Part shown: in pieces, positions 43,184 to 53,824 of the stretch | How positions within the stretch are numbered: the stretch's first letter is position 1 | Layout: each line of letters opens with the position of its first letter | Source of the DNA: Meiothermus sp. | GTDB taxonomy: Bacteria; Deinococcota; Deinococci; Deinococcales; Thermaceae | NCBI RefSeq assembly: GCF_026004075.1 | Contig: NZ_BPIK01000002.1 | Location: 434,001-498,000 of the forward strand | Reading direction: 5' to 3' | Length of the DNA: 64,000 nt | Position numbers and translations under genes: made by a program | Notes under the pieces: model-generated | Seen by the model: only the letters and a program-made list of their open reading frames with translations | Databases searched by the model: none | What the model was told of the DNA's origin: nothing

Positions 43184-43950
43184 GAAGGCTCTGGTGTGTG
43201 CTGCTTGTTTTGGGCGGGCTGGCGCTGGCGCAATCCCAACCCATAGACTCGCTGGTGCGGCCCCAGGATAGGCCGGGCCAGCTTCGTTACAGCCTTGCCC
43301 TACGCTATGCCCCTCTGCAGACCTCTGGGCTAGGGGAGGAGGCCGAACGGGGGATTTTTGCATTTACGCGGGTGGAGCACGGATTGCTCTTGTCGGGCGC
43401 GCTCGAGCTTACCCTGGATGCGACCTGGAAGGCCTTTGTGGGCTTGTCACCAGAGCTGGTGTACTTTCAGACCGAGCGGCGTTTTGCCCAGGAGCTCGAG
43501 CGACTGGGCACGTATGAACTGGCCTTGGGCGGGCTGCTGGGTTTGGAAGCCCGGCTGCCGGAGTGGGGTGGGCTCGAGCCCCGCGTCGCAGTAGCGCTGG
43601 GCTATCCCTGGGCTTTGCGGTACAGCCTTTCCCTCAGCCTGATACGCGACCCCGTGGTCTTGGTGGCCCAGATAAGCCTCAACGATGCCCTGGATGAGCG
43701 GCCCACCCAGCTATCCTTCACGCTGGGAACGGGTTTCGTGGCTAATGAACGGATCAGCATGCAGCTCGCGGGCGAGCTGGGGCTGAGCCTCGAGCCCCTG
43801 ATTCTGCCAAGTGCTGGACTCCGCCTCAAAACCACCTACACCCTCGAGACCCGCTCCGAACAGCAGCTTGCCAGTCTGTTGAGCCTCCAGGCCACCGGGG
43901 AGCAACTGCGGCTCGGGTGGGGGCTCGAGCTGGGCGGTATCCTGCGATAA
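43180..43950 (+). CDS. Exported, probably outer-membrane beta-barrel protein
   Basis: 256 residues from ATG 43180, with a signal peptide (RLWCVLLVLGGLALAQ). The rest alternates short amphipathic strands (LRYSLALRYAPLQ, LELTLDATWKAFVGLSP, LRYSLSLSLIRDPVVLVAQI, LSFTLGTGFVANERISMQL, LRLGWGLELGGIL), as in outer-membrane barrels of the transporter/FapF-like kind. It does not end in Phe. Coupling to the C39 peptidase suggests a pore that releases the processed peptides; unproven. Confidence 0.65.
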   Translation: MRRLWCVLLVLGGLALAQSQPIDSLVRPQDRPGQLRYSLALRYAPLQTSGLGEEAERGIFAFTRVEHGLLLSGALELTLDATWKAFVGLSPELVYFQTERRFAQELERLGTYELALGGLLGLEARLPEWGGLEPRVAVALGYPWALRYSLSLSLIRDPVVLVAQISLNDALDERPTQLSFTLGTGFVANERISMQLAGELGLSLEPLILPSAGLRLKTTYTLETRSEQQLASLLSLQATGEQLRLGWGLELGGILR

Positions 43951-43957
43951 TGAAGGG

Positions 43958-44233
43958 GTGCAAGGCCGCCGCTGGCTGATCTACGCCACCCTGCTCCTCT
44001 GGCTCCCATTGGTCATGGCGGGGGGTTCCTGGCTGCTTGCCCGCAGCGTAGCGGCCCCGCTGTTTGTCGCCTACCTGAGCCTGTTTTGCCTGGTGGTTTC
44101 GCTGGGGCTGTTCTGGGTGGGGGTTGTGCAACTGCTGCGCTGGCGGCTGCGGGTGGCCGATTTGCTCTGGCTGGGGTTGTATGGGGTAGGGGCCGGGTTA
44201 TACGCTGCACTGGTCGCACTGCTCAGGCCGTAG
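43958..44233 (+). CDS. Three-helix small membrane protein
   Basis: 91 residues from GTG 43958; hydrophobic segments at about 8-27, 32-58 and 68-88. G+C-rich and chromosomal in codon use, unlike the partner proteins above. It starts 7 bp after the barrel gene, with AAGGGG ahead, so it may belong to the same transcript. Function unknown. 44234-44322 shows nothing clear. Confidence 0.55.
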   Translation: MQGRRWLIYATLLLWLPLVMAGGSWLLARSVAAPLFVAYLSLFCLVVSLGLFWVGVVQLLRWRLRVADLLWLGLYGVGAGLYAALVALLRP

Positions 44234-44322
44234 TGTTCGCAGCGGGATGATGGGATATGATTTGCGCTATCTGAGCGCGGTGCATCCGCGGCCCGATTCC
44301 AAACCCAAACCGGAGGAGATAG

Positions 44323-45676
<1,354 letters not shown>

Positions 45677-45699
<23 letters not shown>

Positions 45700-46606
45700 G
45701 AGGCCAATCTTCTGACCATAAGCCGAATCATCGCTGTGTGGATGAAGGTCTCTGAGCTCTCAGGTAGAAGCTCATAGTCCCGGTTCAGCCTCCGATTGAA
45801 GCTCAGCCAGGCAAACGTCCGCTCCACCACCCATCTGCGGGGAATCACCACAAACCCCCGATGCCCCCGCGTCCTCTTCCGCACTTCCTCCTCCAAGTCC
45901 TCCGGAAGAGGCTGGTCTTTAGGCCACCAAATACCCCGGAAGTTGGCATCCGGCCTGCGCACCACCTCCACCGTCCAGCCCAAGGTGCGCCGAACCCATT
46001 CCTCAAACCTGCGCTTGTACCCCCCATCCACAAACAGATGCGACAACCGCTTCGACAGCCCCCTGGCCCCCTCCAGCAGCTCTCGCCCGCCCTCCGCATC
46101 CGTGAGGTGGGCGGGCAGCACCTTGACTCCCAACACCAGCCCTTGTGTATCCACCAGCAGATGCCGTTTGCGCCCCTTTACCTTCTTGCCCGCGTCATAC
46201 CCCCTGACCCCCCTTTTCCCGAGGTCTTCACGCTCTGGCTATCCAGAATCCCCGCGCTGGGTTCGGGCAGGCGTCCTGCTTTACGGCGGGTTTTCTCGCG
46301 CAGGGTGGTATGTATCTGTTCCAGAAAACCCGATTTGCGCCACAAACGGAAGTAGTGATAGACGGTTTTCCAGTGGGGCAGGTCATAAGGCATCATGCGC
46401 CAGGCGCAGCCGGCGCGGGTGATGTAGAAGATGCCGTTCAGGATTTCCCGCCAGGGATTCTCCCGGGGGCGATGGGGGGCGGCGGAGGGCTGGGGCATCA
46501 GGGGTGCCAGTATGGCCCATTCCTGGTCGGTCAGATCGCTGGGGTAGCGGCTTTGTCTGAGTTCCATGCGTGACTATAGCATGAGGGAGGCTATTAAGAC
46601 AGTCTC
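45677..46606 (-). mobile_element. IS5-family insertion sequence, 930 bp
   Basis: Ends are GAGACTGTCTTAATA (45677-45691) and its exact complement (46592-46606), flanked by the target duplication TGA (45674-45676 and 46607-46609). The TNA target and split transposase point to the IS427/IS1031 side of the IS5 family. It lies in the 3' end of the reductase gene, in the opposite orientation. Confidence 0.9.
45696..46567 (-). CDS. IS5-family transposase, two frames (-1 frameshift)
   Basis: First frame (46567 to 46178): MELRQSRYPSDLTDQEWAIL, IFYITRAGCAWRMMPYDLP and DSQSVKTSGKGG, holding the N-terminal domain and the first catalytic Asp. Second frame (to 45696): continues GYDAGKKVKGRKRHLLVDTQ, FVDGGYKRRFEEW and VVERTFAWLSFNRRLNRDYE, holding the other DDE residues. 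The frames join if the ribosome slips -1 on the GGGGGG after GGAAAA (complement of about 46208-46216), a usual way to make IS5 transposase. Confidence 0.88.
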
Positions 46607-46611
46607 TGATA

Positions 46612-47743
46612 TGAAATCCTTTTGATTCATTCCCCTAACATCCCCCCGGCCACCAGTGAAATAGGGTGTAGCTCTGGATAAGCGCGGGCTGGGTTTGTAG
46701 GTAAGCGCACCGGGCTTCCACCTTGGCCCACAGCTCCTCTTCATCCTGCACCTGCCCATTGGCCACGACCGCGTCAATGAGCCCCCAGACTCGTTCTACC
46801 GGCTGCAACTCGGGCGAGTAGGGTGGCAGATAACACAGCCCCAGGCCCTTGGCTGGCTCCACCCGCCCCGAGGTGTGCCAGCCAGCCTGATCCAGCACCA
46901 CCAGTACCAGCTTGCCCGCCCCCGCCCCCCGTAGCCGGGCAAAGGCCTCCAACACCAACTGGAACCCCTCCACCGAGACCGAGGGCAGCAGCCAGTACTC
47001 GCTTTCCCCCGTACCCGGTCTTATGAAGGCGTACACATACAGCCAGCGATAGCGGGGCCGCTCCTGCGCTAGCGGCGCCCTCCCTCGCAAGGCCCATACC
47101 CGTCGGCGGATGGGCTTCAGCCCTATTCGGCGCTCATCAAAGCCCCACACCTCCAACTCCAGTTCAGGAAAGAGCAACCTGAACAGGAAAACCATCAGAA
47201 AGAGCTTTTTTTGAAAGCCTCCTGCCGCTTCGCATCCGCCTCCCGGTGGCGCGGCCGGGGGCGCAGCGGGGCCAGGCCCAGGCGACGCATCCAGTACCAG
47301 GCCCGCCGCCCATCCACCGGACGTCCCAGCCTTTCAGCCAGCCACTCCGCAGCGTTGCGTATGCTCCAAAGCCCGTCCCTGGGATGGGGCTGGAGGAGGG
47401 CCTGGCGGAAGCCCTCCTGGAGTTCGGGCGGTACGAGGGGGGCCCGGCCTTTGTTCTCGTGCCGCAGATTCTTCATGGGCAGGCCCTGATTGTAGCGGTG
47501 GATTACCTGACGCACCCAGCGATCGGTATAGCCCAGATTCCTGGCTACCTCGGGGATGCTCTGACCCCTGGCCAGCAGCCAGAGAGCGTGCCAGCGGGCG
47601 CGTTCGGTGTGGTCTTGGGACTCCCGGTAGAGGGCGTGGAGGTTATCCGGATGGTGTCGCAGTTGGAGTTCCAACCGGGGGCGGCGCTGATGTTGGGCCA
47701 GTTGCATGGCTCCATTTTAGTGGAAAGAGTCTTGAAGATTTCT
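46612..47743 (-). mobile_element. IS630-family insertion sequence, about 1.13 kb
   Basis: The two ends match over about 27 bp with 20 identities (left ATATGAAATCC..., right complement ATAAGAAATCT...). Both are bordered by TA (46610-46611 and 47744-47745), the target duplicated by IS630/mariner elements. The left end touches the IS5 target duplication, so one element landed at the edge of the other. Confidence 0.78.
46635..47707 (-). CDS. IS630-family transposase, two frames (-1 frameshift)
   Basis: First frame (47707 to 47195) is the DNA-binding half: SIPEVARNLGYTDRWVRQVI helix-turn-helix and a Pax-like second domain ending RPRPRHREADAKRQEAFKK. Second frame (to 46635) is the catalytic half: VWGFDERRIGLKP (first Asp), LVVLDQAGWHTS (second Asp) and YLPPYSPELQPVERVW (Glu). 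The halves join by a -1 slip on the A7 run (complement of about 47206-47212), giving KKLFLMVFLF. Confidence 0.88.
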
Positions 47744-47756
47744 TATGACACAAGAT

Positions 47757-47832
47757 TGATACCGTTTCCGCTTGAATCCTTCACCGTTGGACACAGTCAG
47801 AGGTGAAGGATTCAAGCCGACCGAAGGGAGTA
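47757..47832 (-). repeat. Dispersed repeat, copy 2 (inverted)
   Basis: Minus-strand copy of the repeat at 15331: it starts TACTCCCTTCGGTCGGCTTG and ends CGGTATCA. Here the inner arms are better preserved (AATCCTTCACC / GGTGAAGGATT), making an 11-bp stem. It lies just beyond the IS630 element. 47833-47918 has no gene. Confidence 0.7.
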
Positions 47833-47918
47833 GAAAAGCATTTCGGCAGTATCGGCTAGGCTTGCCAAAGTGAACGATGCTGCCGAAATGCGTATGAGCG
47901 GATTAAACAAGCCGCCCA

Positions 47919-48515
47919 TCAAGGCCGCTGGCGCAGATTCTGGCCAGCTTGCCAGCGCCCCACCCACCAAAATGCGGTGGCCATCGCCCGGCTCAGGGTT
48001 GCCGGATCGGGCGGGCTGGCCAGCAAGCGCTCCAGCTCGGCCTCGCCGATGTTTTCCAGCGGCCTGGCCCGGGGCCGGTCGCCGGCAAAGCGCAGGGCCA
48101 TCCCCTCGGCCTTCCAGCGGGGCCATCCCGCGGGCTGGGCCAGGTGAAAGAGCTCGTGGCGCAGGGTATGTTCCAGCGCGCCCCGCTCCAGTAGAAGCCG
48201 CAAGCGCTGGCTGTCAATCTGCTTTCTGTTCCGGCTAGCTGCGGCCAGGATGAACCAGGGCAACCGGGTTGCGGCGGTGTAGGACTTCAGGTGGGGGTGC
48301 ACCACCACCCGCACCGCTGGGGGCGGCGGGTAGCCGGCGGCGATCAGATCCCGCCGCGCTTTTTGTAGCACCCTGAACACCTCGGGTAGGTGCCGGGCGT
48401 CCTCCGGCGAGGCTGTCTCTACCACGAAGCCGGGCGCTCTGGCGGTCTGCCAGGTCTGGGCCAGGGCAAGGGGGGAAAAGACCCCAAAAGCAAGCAGCAC
48501 CCAGCGCCAGCGCAC
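47919..48515 (-). CDS. Exported HExxH metallopeptidase (peptidase MA-like)
   Basis: 198 residues. Signal peptide (VLLAFGVFSPLALAQ), then a small domain with HELFH (zinc ligands and catalytic Glu) and, 12 residues on, WKAEGMAL whose Glu fits the third ligand of gluzincin-like peptidases. Length suits the peptidase MA group. It is the last gene of the A2M operon, 9 bp after the A2M stop. Confidence 0.75.
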   Translation of the reverse strand: MRWRWVLLAFGVFSPLALAQTWQTARAPGFVVETASPEDARHLPEVFRVLQKARRDLIAAGYPPPPAVRVVVHPHLKSYTAATRLPWFILAAASRNRKQIDSQRLRLLLERGALEHTLRHELFHLAQPAGWPRWKAEGMALRFAGDRPRARPLENIGEAELERLLASPPDPATLSRAMATAFWWVGRWQAGQNLRQRP

Positions 48516-48524
48516 CGGCTCACC

Positions 48525-51500
48525 TCACTCCCTCACCTGTAGCGTCTGCACCGTTCCCACCCCGCGCACCTCCGGCTCGTACATCATCCAGGCCAGGGTA
48601 GGCAGCGCGGTGAAGCGGCCAGGGGTCTCGGCCCGCAGCACGTAGGTGAAGGTGACGGGGCCGCTCAGGTAGCTGAAGAAGAACTCCACCTGCCGGTCGC
48701 GGATCTCCCGCCCGTCGAACCAGTAGTTCCAGCCGTAGTAGTCGTCGCCGAAACGCGAGCGCACCCCGGCAATGCGGAAGGAGTCGTCGTTTTCCACCAC
48801 CACCAGGCCCGCCGGGGTGGGTTCCTCCACCACCACATACCTCAGCGCGCCCTGCTCGGGGCGCACGGTGAGGGTTACCAGCACCAGCTCCCCGGCCTTG
48901 ACCGGGCCGGTCAGGGGGCTCTGTTCGTAGACAAAACGTTCGGCTTTGGCGTCGTAGCGGGGGGTGAGCCTCTGGTAGGTACGGGCCACCCGCAGGCCGC
49001 GGGACTCCGGACGCAGATACTCCTTCTCCTCGAAATAGCTCACGCTGCCGCTGGTATACAGGCGGTTGTTACTGATGACCTGTACTTCGTTCTCGCCCAC
49101 CTTCAGGCCTTCCAGGGCGAGTTCGGCCCCTCGGGCCGGAACCTTCAGGGTTTGCGTCTGTCCGTTGACCCGAACCTGCACCTCCTGTTCGCCGGGCTGT
49201 TCGTCGGTCGCCTTCGCAAGGGCCAGCGCAGCGATCACCACTGCGGCGGTGTCCTTGGTGGAGACCCAGCGGGCCCCCCGGCGCTCCTGCATCAGCCAGT
49301 TCACAACCTTGGGGACGGCAGGGTGGTTGGGGCGCAACTTGGCCAGGGCTTCCAGGCCTCGAGCGGTGGCCTCGATGCGGTCGTCGTTCCAGGCCCAGCG
49401 CGGGGCCCGCACCTCCCAGTAGGCGGTGCGTTCGCGTTCGGTTATTTTAGCCAGGAGACCCTCGAGGGCCTGCTCGGCCAGGGTTCGGTTGCCGTTGTGG
49501 TGGTAGGCCAGCACGATGAGCGCATGGCCGTAGGGGGTGAGGTCGGGCCTTTTCAGGTAGTCTTGCAGGTAGCTAAAGTCCAGCGGCGGGGTTTGTTGAT
49601 AGGCGGTTCGGGTCAGTTGCGGCTGATTGGAGCGCTGCAAGCCACCAGGCGCACGAACGAAGTCTGTACCGATGGAGGAACGTTCCCTGGGCATATACGC
49701 GGGCCCGGCCAGGGCGAAGGCATAGGCGGCGTAGGCCACGGCGTCGGCGGCATAGGTGGGGGCGTCGGGGCGGTTCAGGGTTTTGAGCAGGTAGGCGACG
49801 CCCCGCTCGAGCACCTCCGGCCGCACCCGGTAACCGGCCTCCTGGGCCTGCAAGAGCCCGGTCAGCACATAGGACGAGATGTAGAGCGAGGAGTCGTCGT
49901 GCTGCCAGAAGCCCCAGCCGCCGTCGTCGTGCTGGAAGTCGTAGAGCCGCTTGAGGCCCACCGCCACAAAGTCGTCCAGATTTTGCACGAGCTCCTCGGG
50001 GAGCTGGGCCAGGGGGCCGGCTTGCCGGGCCAGCACACTGGGCAAAAAGCGGCTCATGGTCTGCTCGGAACAGCCGTAGGGGTAGCCGGCCAGGTAGGCC
50101 AGCGCCGGGGTCACGGCGGCGGCCAGCGAGGGGGTGAGGTAGAGCCGGCCCCGCGTCTGGCCGGGGTCGGTGGCGGGGGGCAGACTAAACGCCCAGCGAT
50201 CCCCCGACTGCCCGGCCCAGCCCAGCTCCTGCTTGAGGCCCTTTGGGAAGATGGGCAGCCGGGTGCGCAGGGCATCGGAGGCGGCCGGGGTGAGGGCCGC
50301 AGCTTCCAGGGTAGCGGTGCCGCTTTGCGGGGCTCGCACCAGGTAGCCGGCGGCGGCCCGGCCCCCTGCGGGTAGCTGGGCCGGTGTGGTAGGGGGGGTG
50401 AACAGGCTGAGCCCGGTGGCCTCGAGCCGTAGCTGGCCGGTCTGGCTCTGGCCCAGGTTGTTCTGCCCGATCACCCGCAAGGTAGCCTCGTCCCCCCGAA
50501 CCAAGAAGCGCGGGGTGCTCAGCCGGGCGATTACCGGCAGGGTGGTGGTTACGGTCTGGGTGGCCTGCCCAACGGTATCTGCAAGCGAGATGGCCCGGGC
50601 GGTCAGGCGCCACTGGGTCAGGTTGTCGGGGAAGCGGGCCTCTACCGTGGCCTCGCCCTGTTCGTCGGTCTCCACCGCGGGCAGCCAGAGGATGGTATCG
50701 CGGAAGTCCTCCCGCACTTTGGGCGCCGCCAGCGATTCCTTGGATTGCCCAAAGACGGCCTTGTCCATCGGGGCCCGGCCTGCTACAGCAGGTGCTGGGG
50801 CCACGTTGCCAAAGTAGAAGCCTCCGGCGGTCTGGGTGCCCACCACGTTGGACTTCAGGCCCCAGAAGAAGGCCCGGATGTCCGGGGCTTTCTCGGGCCG
50901 TACCAGGTAGATGGCCTCGTCCACCAGGCCCAGCGTGACCTGGCTTTTCACCGGATGCCCGCTGGCGTCGGTCACTTTGAGCCGGTAGATGGCGGTCTCG
51001 CCCGGCTTGTAGGTGGTTTTGTTGGAGGCCACCGCCACGTTCAGGAATTTCTCCGCTGGTGGCAGCAAAAAGCCCGCTACCTCGCTGTAGTACTCGCCAC
51101 CCCCCAGCACCGTGACCGCGAGGTAGCCGTTGGGGGCCATCTCCGGGGTGAGCTTTAGCTCGTAGGTGAAGGTAGAGCCCCGGAAGCGCACTATTTCGGG
51201 CTTGCGGAGGCCCGGGCCTTCCAGGTTCACCAGGGCCCAGCCGTCGGCCACCGGCGACTGCACCACGAAGCGGGCGGTCTCGCCCACCCTGTACTGGGGC
51301 TTGTCGGGGGTAATCTTCAGGCTTTTATAGTCCCAGAACCAGTACGAACCGTCCGAGACCCAGACCCCCTCCTGGGCCTGGGTGGCCCGCCCGGCGCTGT
51401 CGCGGGCCTCCACCACCAGGGCATACGAGCCCTGCCTGGGCAGCCTGAGCTGTAGCGTGGCCTGGCCCCTGGCGTCGGTGCGCCCCTGGAGGCGGGCGGT

Positions 51501-53006
51501 GCGTTCCTGCTGTTCGCCCCGGCCCCGCGCCCAGTAGGCGCGGTTGGCGCTCAGGGTGAAGGGCAGCGCGACCGGGTTGCCCTCGAGGTCCTCGGCCTGC
51601 ACGGTGACGGTCAGGATGTCCTGGGTCTGGTAGGCGTAGCGGTCGGTGCGGACGTTGAGCACCACGCCGGCCCGGTAGGCGGTGAGAAACCCGGTTCCGC
51701 TGATCTCCCGCCCGGCCTCGTCGGTGACACCGACCTCGAGGGTCAGCCGGTAGTCTTCCCCCAGGGGCTTCAAGGGCACCTCCACTACCAGCTCCCCCTG
51801 GGCATTGAGCCGCCCTTCGCCCCGCTCGATGATCCGGCCCTCGTAGGTGTCTTCGTAGTCGAAATTCTCGTAGAAACCGAAGCTCGAGACGTAGGCAAAG
51901 CGGTAGTAGGGCCGCTGGATGAGGGCGTAGCTGACCTTGCCGCCCGCCACCGGCCCGCCAAACAGGTACTCGCCTTTCACCACAAAGCGGGCCTTCTCCC
52001 CCTGCACCGCTACGGGTTTCTCGGGGGCCACCTCCACGCGGTACTCGGGCTTGACGAACTCCTGCACCTCGAACTCGCCGGTGTGCTCCTCGCCCTGTAG
52101 ACGGGCCACCACCGTATACCCGCCCAGCCGCACGTCCAGCCCCAGGCGAAACTGCCCGGAAAAGCTGCCGTAGGCGTCGGTGCTGAAGCGGCCCGAGAAC
52201 ACCTCGTTGTCGTCGAAGTCGCGCACCACCACCTCCACCGGCTGATTGGTGATGGGGCGCAGGCCGCTGGCGCTGCGGGCGGTACCCTTGAAAAACACCG
52301 TGTGGCCGGGGCGGTAGACCGGGCGGTCGGTGACCAGATAAAGCCGGTTCTTTTCCAGGTTCCAGCGCTGCCAGTAGGCGCTGCTAAAGGCCCAGGAGCT
52401 GCCCGAGCGGGCCGCCACAAACAGATTTTCGGTATCCGGTAGGTTGCTCTGGAGCAGGGCCAGCCCGCCCTCGGCCCGCCCCTGCTGCACGATGCGCCGG
52501 TCCTTGGAGACAAAAATCTGGGCGGTGCGCGGCTGTCCGCTATCCAGGCTGGCGGTATAGGCCAGGATTCGTTGCGGCTCCGACTTGACCACCAGCCCCA
52601 GGTTGGTCACCAGGATCAGCGTGGCCGAGGTAGGGCGGGGGGCGCCAATCTGGGCCAGGTACAGGCCCTCGGGTAGCCGCCCCAGGCTCACCTCGCCGTA
52701 GGGCCTATTCTGGGTGCGAAAGACCGGCACGGTACGCACCGGCGACAGATCCAGCTCGCCGGTGCGCTGAAAGTCGCGCGGGCCGCCCAGTTCCACCACT
52801 TTCTCGGGGTTGCGAATCCGCAGGATACGGATCTGGCTGTGGCCACCCCCCGGCAGATAGTACTCCAGCCGCACCGGCTGGGTGGGGCTGTAGGTTCCGC
52901 CGCCGTACAACTGGGGTTCCGGGCGCTGGGCCGACCCTGGTATCAGACTCAACAAAAACAACCCAAATATGCCGAACCCTGCTCGCCCAAAACGCTTCAT
53001 CTCCAT
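48525..53006 (-). CDS. Bacterial alpha-2-macroglobulin (YfaS-like)
   Basis: 1493 residues. A signal peptide without lipobox (FGLFLLSLIPGSAQ) suggests a free periplasmic form. Macroglobulin domains fill the N-terminal half (MG2-like YLVTDRPVYRPGHTVFFKG), A2M core block ETDEQGEATVEARFPDNLTQ, and a thioester motif in YPYGCSEQTMSRFLPS (Cys and Gln three apart, intact), followed by the complement-like alpha/alpha barrel (HDDGGWGFWQHDDSS). It traps proteases that enter the envelope. The neighbours DUF1175 and a metallopeptidase form one operon, as with YfaS and YfaT in enterobacteria. Confidence 0.93.
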   Translation of the reverse strand: MEMKRFGRAGFGIFGLFLLSLIPGSAQRPEPQLYGGGTYSPTQPVRLEYYLPGGGHSQIRILRIRNPEKVVELGGPRDFQRTGELDLSPVRTVPVFRTQNRPYGEVSLGRLPEGLYLAQIGAPRPTSATLILVTNLGLVVKSEPQRILAYTASLDSGQPRTAQIFVSKDRRIVQQGRAEGGLALLQSNLPDTENLFVAARSGSSWAFSSAYWQRWNLEKNRLYLVTDRPVYRPGHTVFFKGTARSASGLRPITNQPVEVVVRDFDDNEVFSGRFSTDAYGSFSGQFRLGLDVRLGGYTVVARLQGEEHTGEFEVQEFVKPEYRVEVAPEKPVAVQGEKARFVVKGEYLFGGPVAGGKVSYALIQRPYYRFAYVSSFGFYENFDYEDTYEGRIIERGEGRLNAQGELVVEVPLKPLGEDYRLTLEVGVTDEAGREISGTGFLTAYRAGVVLNVRTDRYAYQTQDILTVTVQAEDLEGNPVALPFTLSANRAYWARGRGEQQERTARLQGRTDARGQATLQLRLPRQGSYALVVEARDSAGRATQAQEGVWVSDGSYWFWDYKSLKITPDKPQYRVGETARFVVQSPVADGWALVNLEGPGLRKPEIVRFRGSTFTYELKLTPEMAPNGYLAVTVLGGGEYYSEVAGFLLPPAEKFLNVAVASNKTTYKPGETAIYRLKVTDASGHPVKSQVTLGLVDEAIYLVRPEKAPDIRAFFWGLKSNVVGTQTAGGFYFGNVAPAPAVAGRAPMDKAVFGQSKESLAAPKVREDFRDTILWLPAVETDEQGEATVEARFPDNLTQWRLTARAISLADTVGQATQTVTTTLPVIARLSTPRFLVRGDEATLRVIGQNNLGQSQTGQLRLEATGLSLFTPPTTPAQLPAGGRAAAGYLVRAPQSGTATLEAAALTPAASDALRTRLPIFPKGLKQELGWAGQSGDRWAFSLPPATDPGQTRGRLYLTPSLAAAVTPALAYLAGYPYGCSEQTMSRFLPSVLARQAGPLAQLPEELVQNLDDFVAVGLKRLYDFQHDDGGWGFWQHDDSSLYISSYVLTGLLQAQEAGYRVRPEVLERGVAYLLKTLNRPDAPTYAADAVAYAAYAFALAGPAYMPRERSSIGTDFVRAPGGLQRSNQPQLTRTAYQQTPPLDFSYLQDYLKRPDLTPYGHALIVLAYHHNGNRTLAEQALEGLLAKITERERTAYWEVRAPRWAWNDDRIEATARGLEALAKLRPNHPAVPKVVNWLMQERRGARWVSTKDTAAVVIAALALAKATDEQPGEQEVQVRVNGQTQTLKVPARGAELALEGLKVGENEVQVISNNRLYTSGSVSYFEEKEYLRPESRGLRVARTYQRLTPRYDAKAERFVYEQSPLTGPVKAGELVLVTLTVRPEQGALRYVVVEEPTPAGLVVVENDDSFRIAGVRSRFGDDYYGWNYWFDGREIRDRQVEFFFSYLSGPVTFTYVLRAETPGRFTALPTLAWMMYEPEVRGVGTVQTLQVRE

Positions 53007-53012
53007 AGCCTC

Positions 53013-53753
53013 CTAATAACTCACAATTTTCCAGCGGTAAAAGCCCAAAAAGTGGGGGTTGTCGGGCCGGGGGTGCCAGTATTTCTGGGGGTGCTTGTTC
53101 AGGGTTTCCAGGCTCACCATGCGCACCTCGCCCCCTTCGGAGGGGGCGTAGCCGGTGTGGTAGACCACCAGGTTATTTCCCAGGTACACCATGCTGTGAT
53201 AGGCCGAGCCCCGGGCCAAAGGGCGCACGAAAAACAAGAGGTCGCCGCGCCGGGCTTTGTCGGGGGTGCGGCCCAGGAAGACGCTCGAGTACCGCATCAG
53301 ATACATGGCGCTGGCCCAGGGTACCAGGCGGCCAGCCTGCACATCGTCCGGGCGGTAGGCCCCCGGCTCGATGCGGAAGACCGCGCGGCCAATCTGGGGC
53401 AGGGGATAGGCGCTCAGGGGCGGGGCTGCTACCCTGGGCAGGTAGGGAAATTTCTGGAACCAGGCTGCCGTTTTGGGCTTCAGGGCCTCAAAAAAGGCAA
53501 AGCGCAGCAGGCCGGCGCAGTCCTGCTCCTGGGGGGGCCAGGCGGGCGAGGGGGCGGTGAACTGGGCCTCGGCAATGGCCGCAAACCACTCCAAAAACGC
53601 CTCGCGCTGGGCGGCACTGTGGAACTCGGCAACGTCGGGGTAGCCGTCCTGGTCGAGGTCGGCAAGGTTAGACGACGGCGCGGCCAGACCTACCGTCAGA
53701 ATCAACCCTAGTAGCCCCACCCACTGCCTGCTGGCCCGGTGTTTCATGACCAA
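53013..53753 (-). CDS. DUF1175 (YfaT-like) exported protein
   Basis: 246 residues with signal peptide (WVGLLGLILTVGLAA). The block RYSSVFLGRTPDKARRGDLLFF, followed by HSMVYLGNNLVVYHTG and WHPRPDNPHFLGFYRW, is the DUF1175 pattern and looks like an NlpC/P60-type fold (Cys QDCAGLLRFAFFEAL, His in YHSMVYLG). It is first in the A2M operon, 6 bp before the macroglobulin gene, and may process peptidoglycan or assist it; role inferred. Confidence 0.82.
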   Translation of the reverse strand: MVMKHRASRQWVGLLGLILTVGLAAPSSNLADLDQDGYPDVAEFHSAAQREAFLEWFAAIAEAQFTAPSPAWPPQEQDCAGLLRFAFFEALKPKTAAWFQKFPYLPRVAAPPLSAYPLPQIGRAVFRIEPGAYRPDDVQAGRLVPWASAMYLMRYSSVFLGRTPDKARRGDLLFFVRPLARGSAYHSMVYLGNNLVVYHTGYAPSEGGEVRMVSLETLNKHPQKYWHPRPDNPHFLGFYRWKIVSY

Positions 53754-53824
53754 TTCCGATTGTAGCGTGACCCAGGGTAAGCTAGAGGCCGTCTAAAGGC
53801 CGGCTCAAGGCGGTGTGGAACGTT

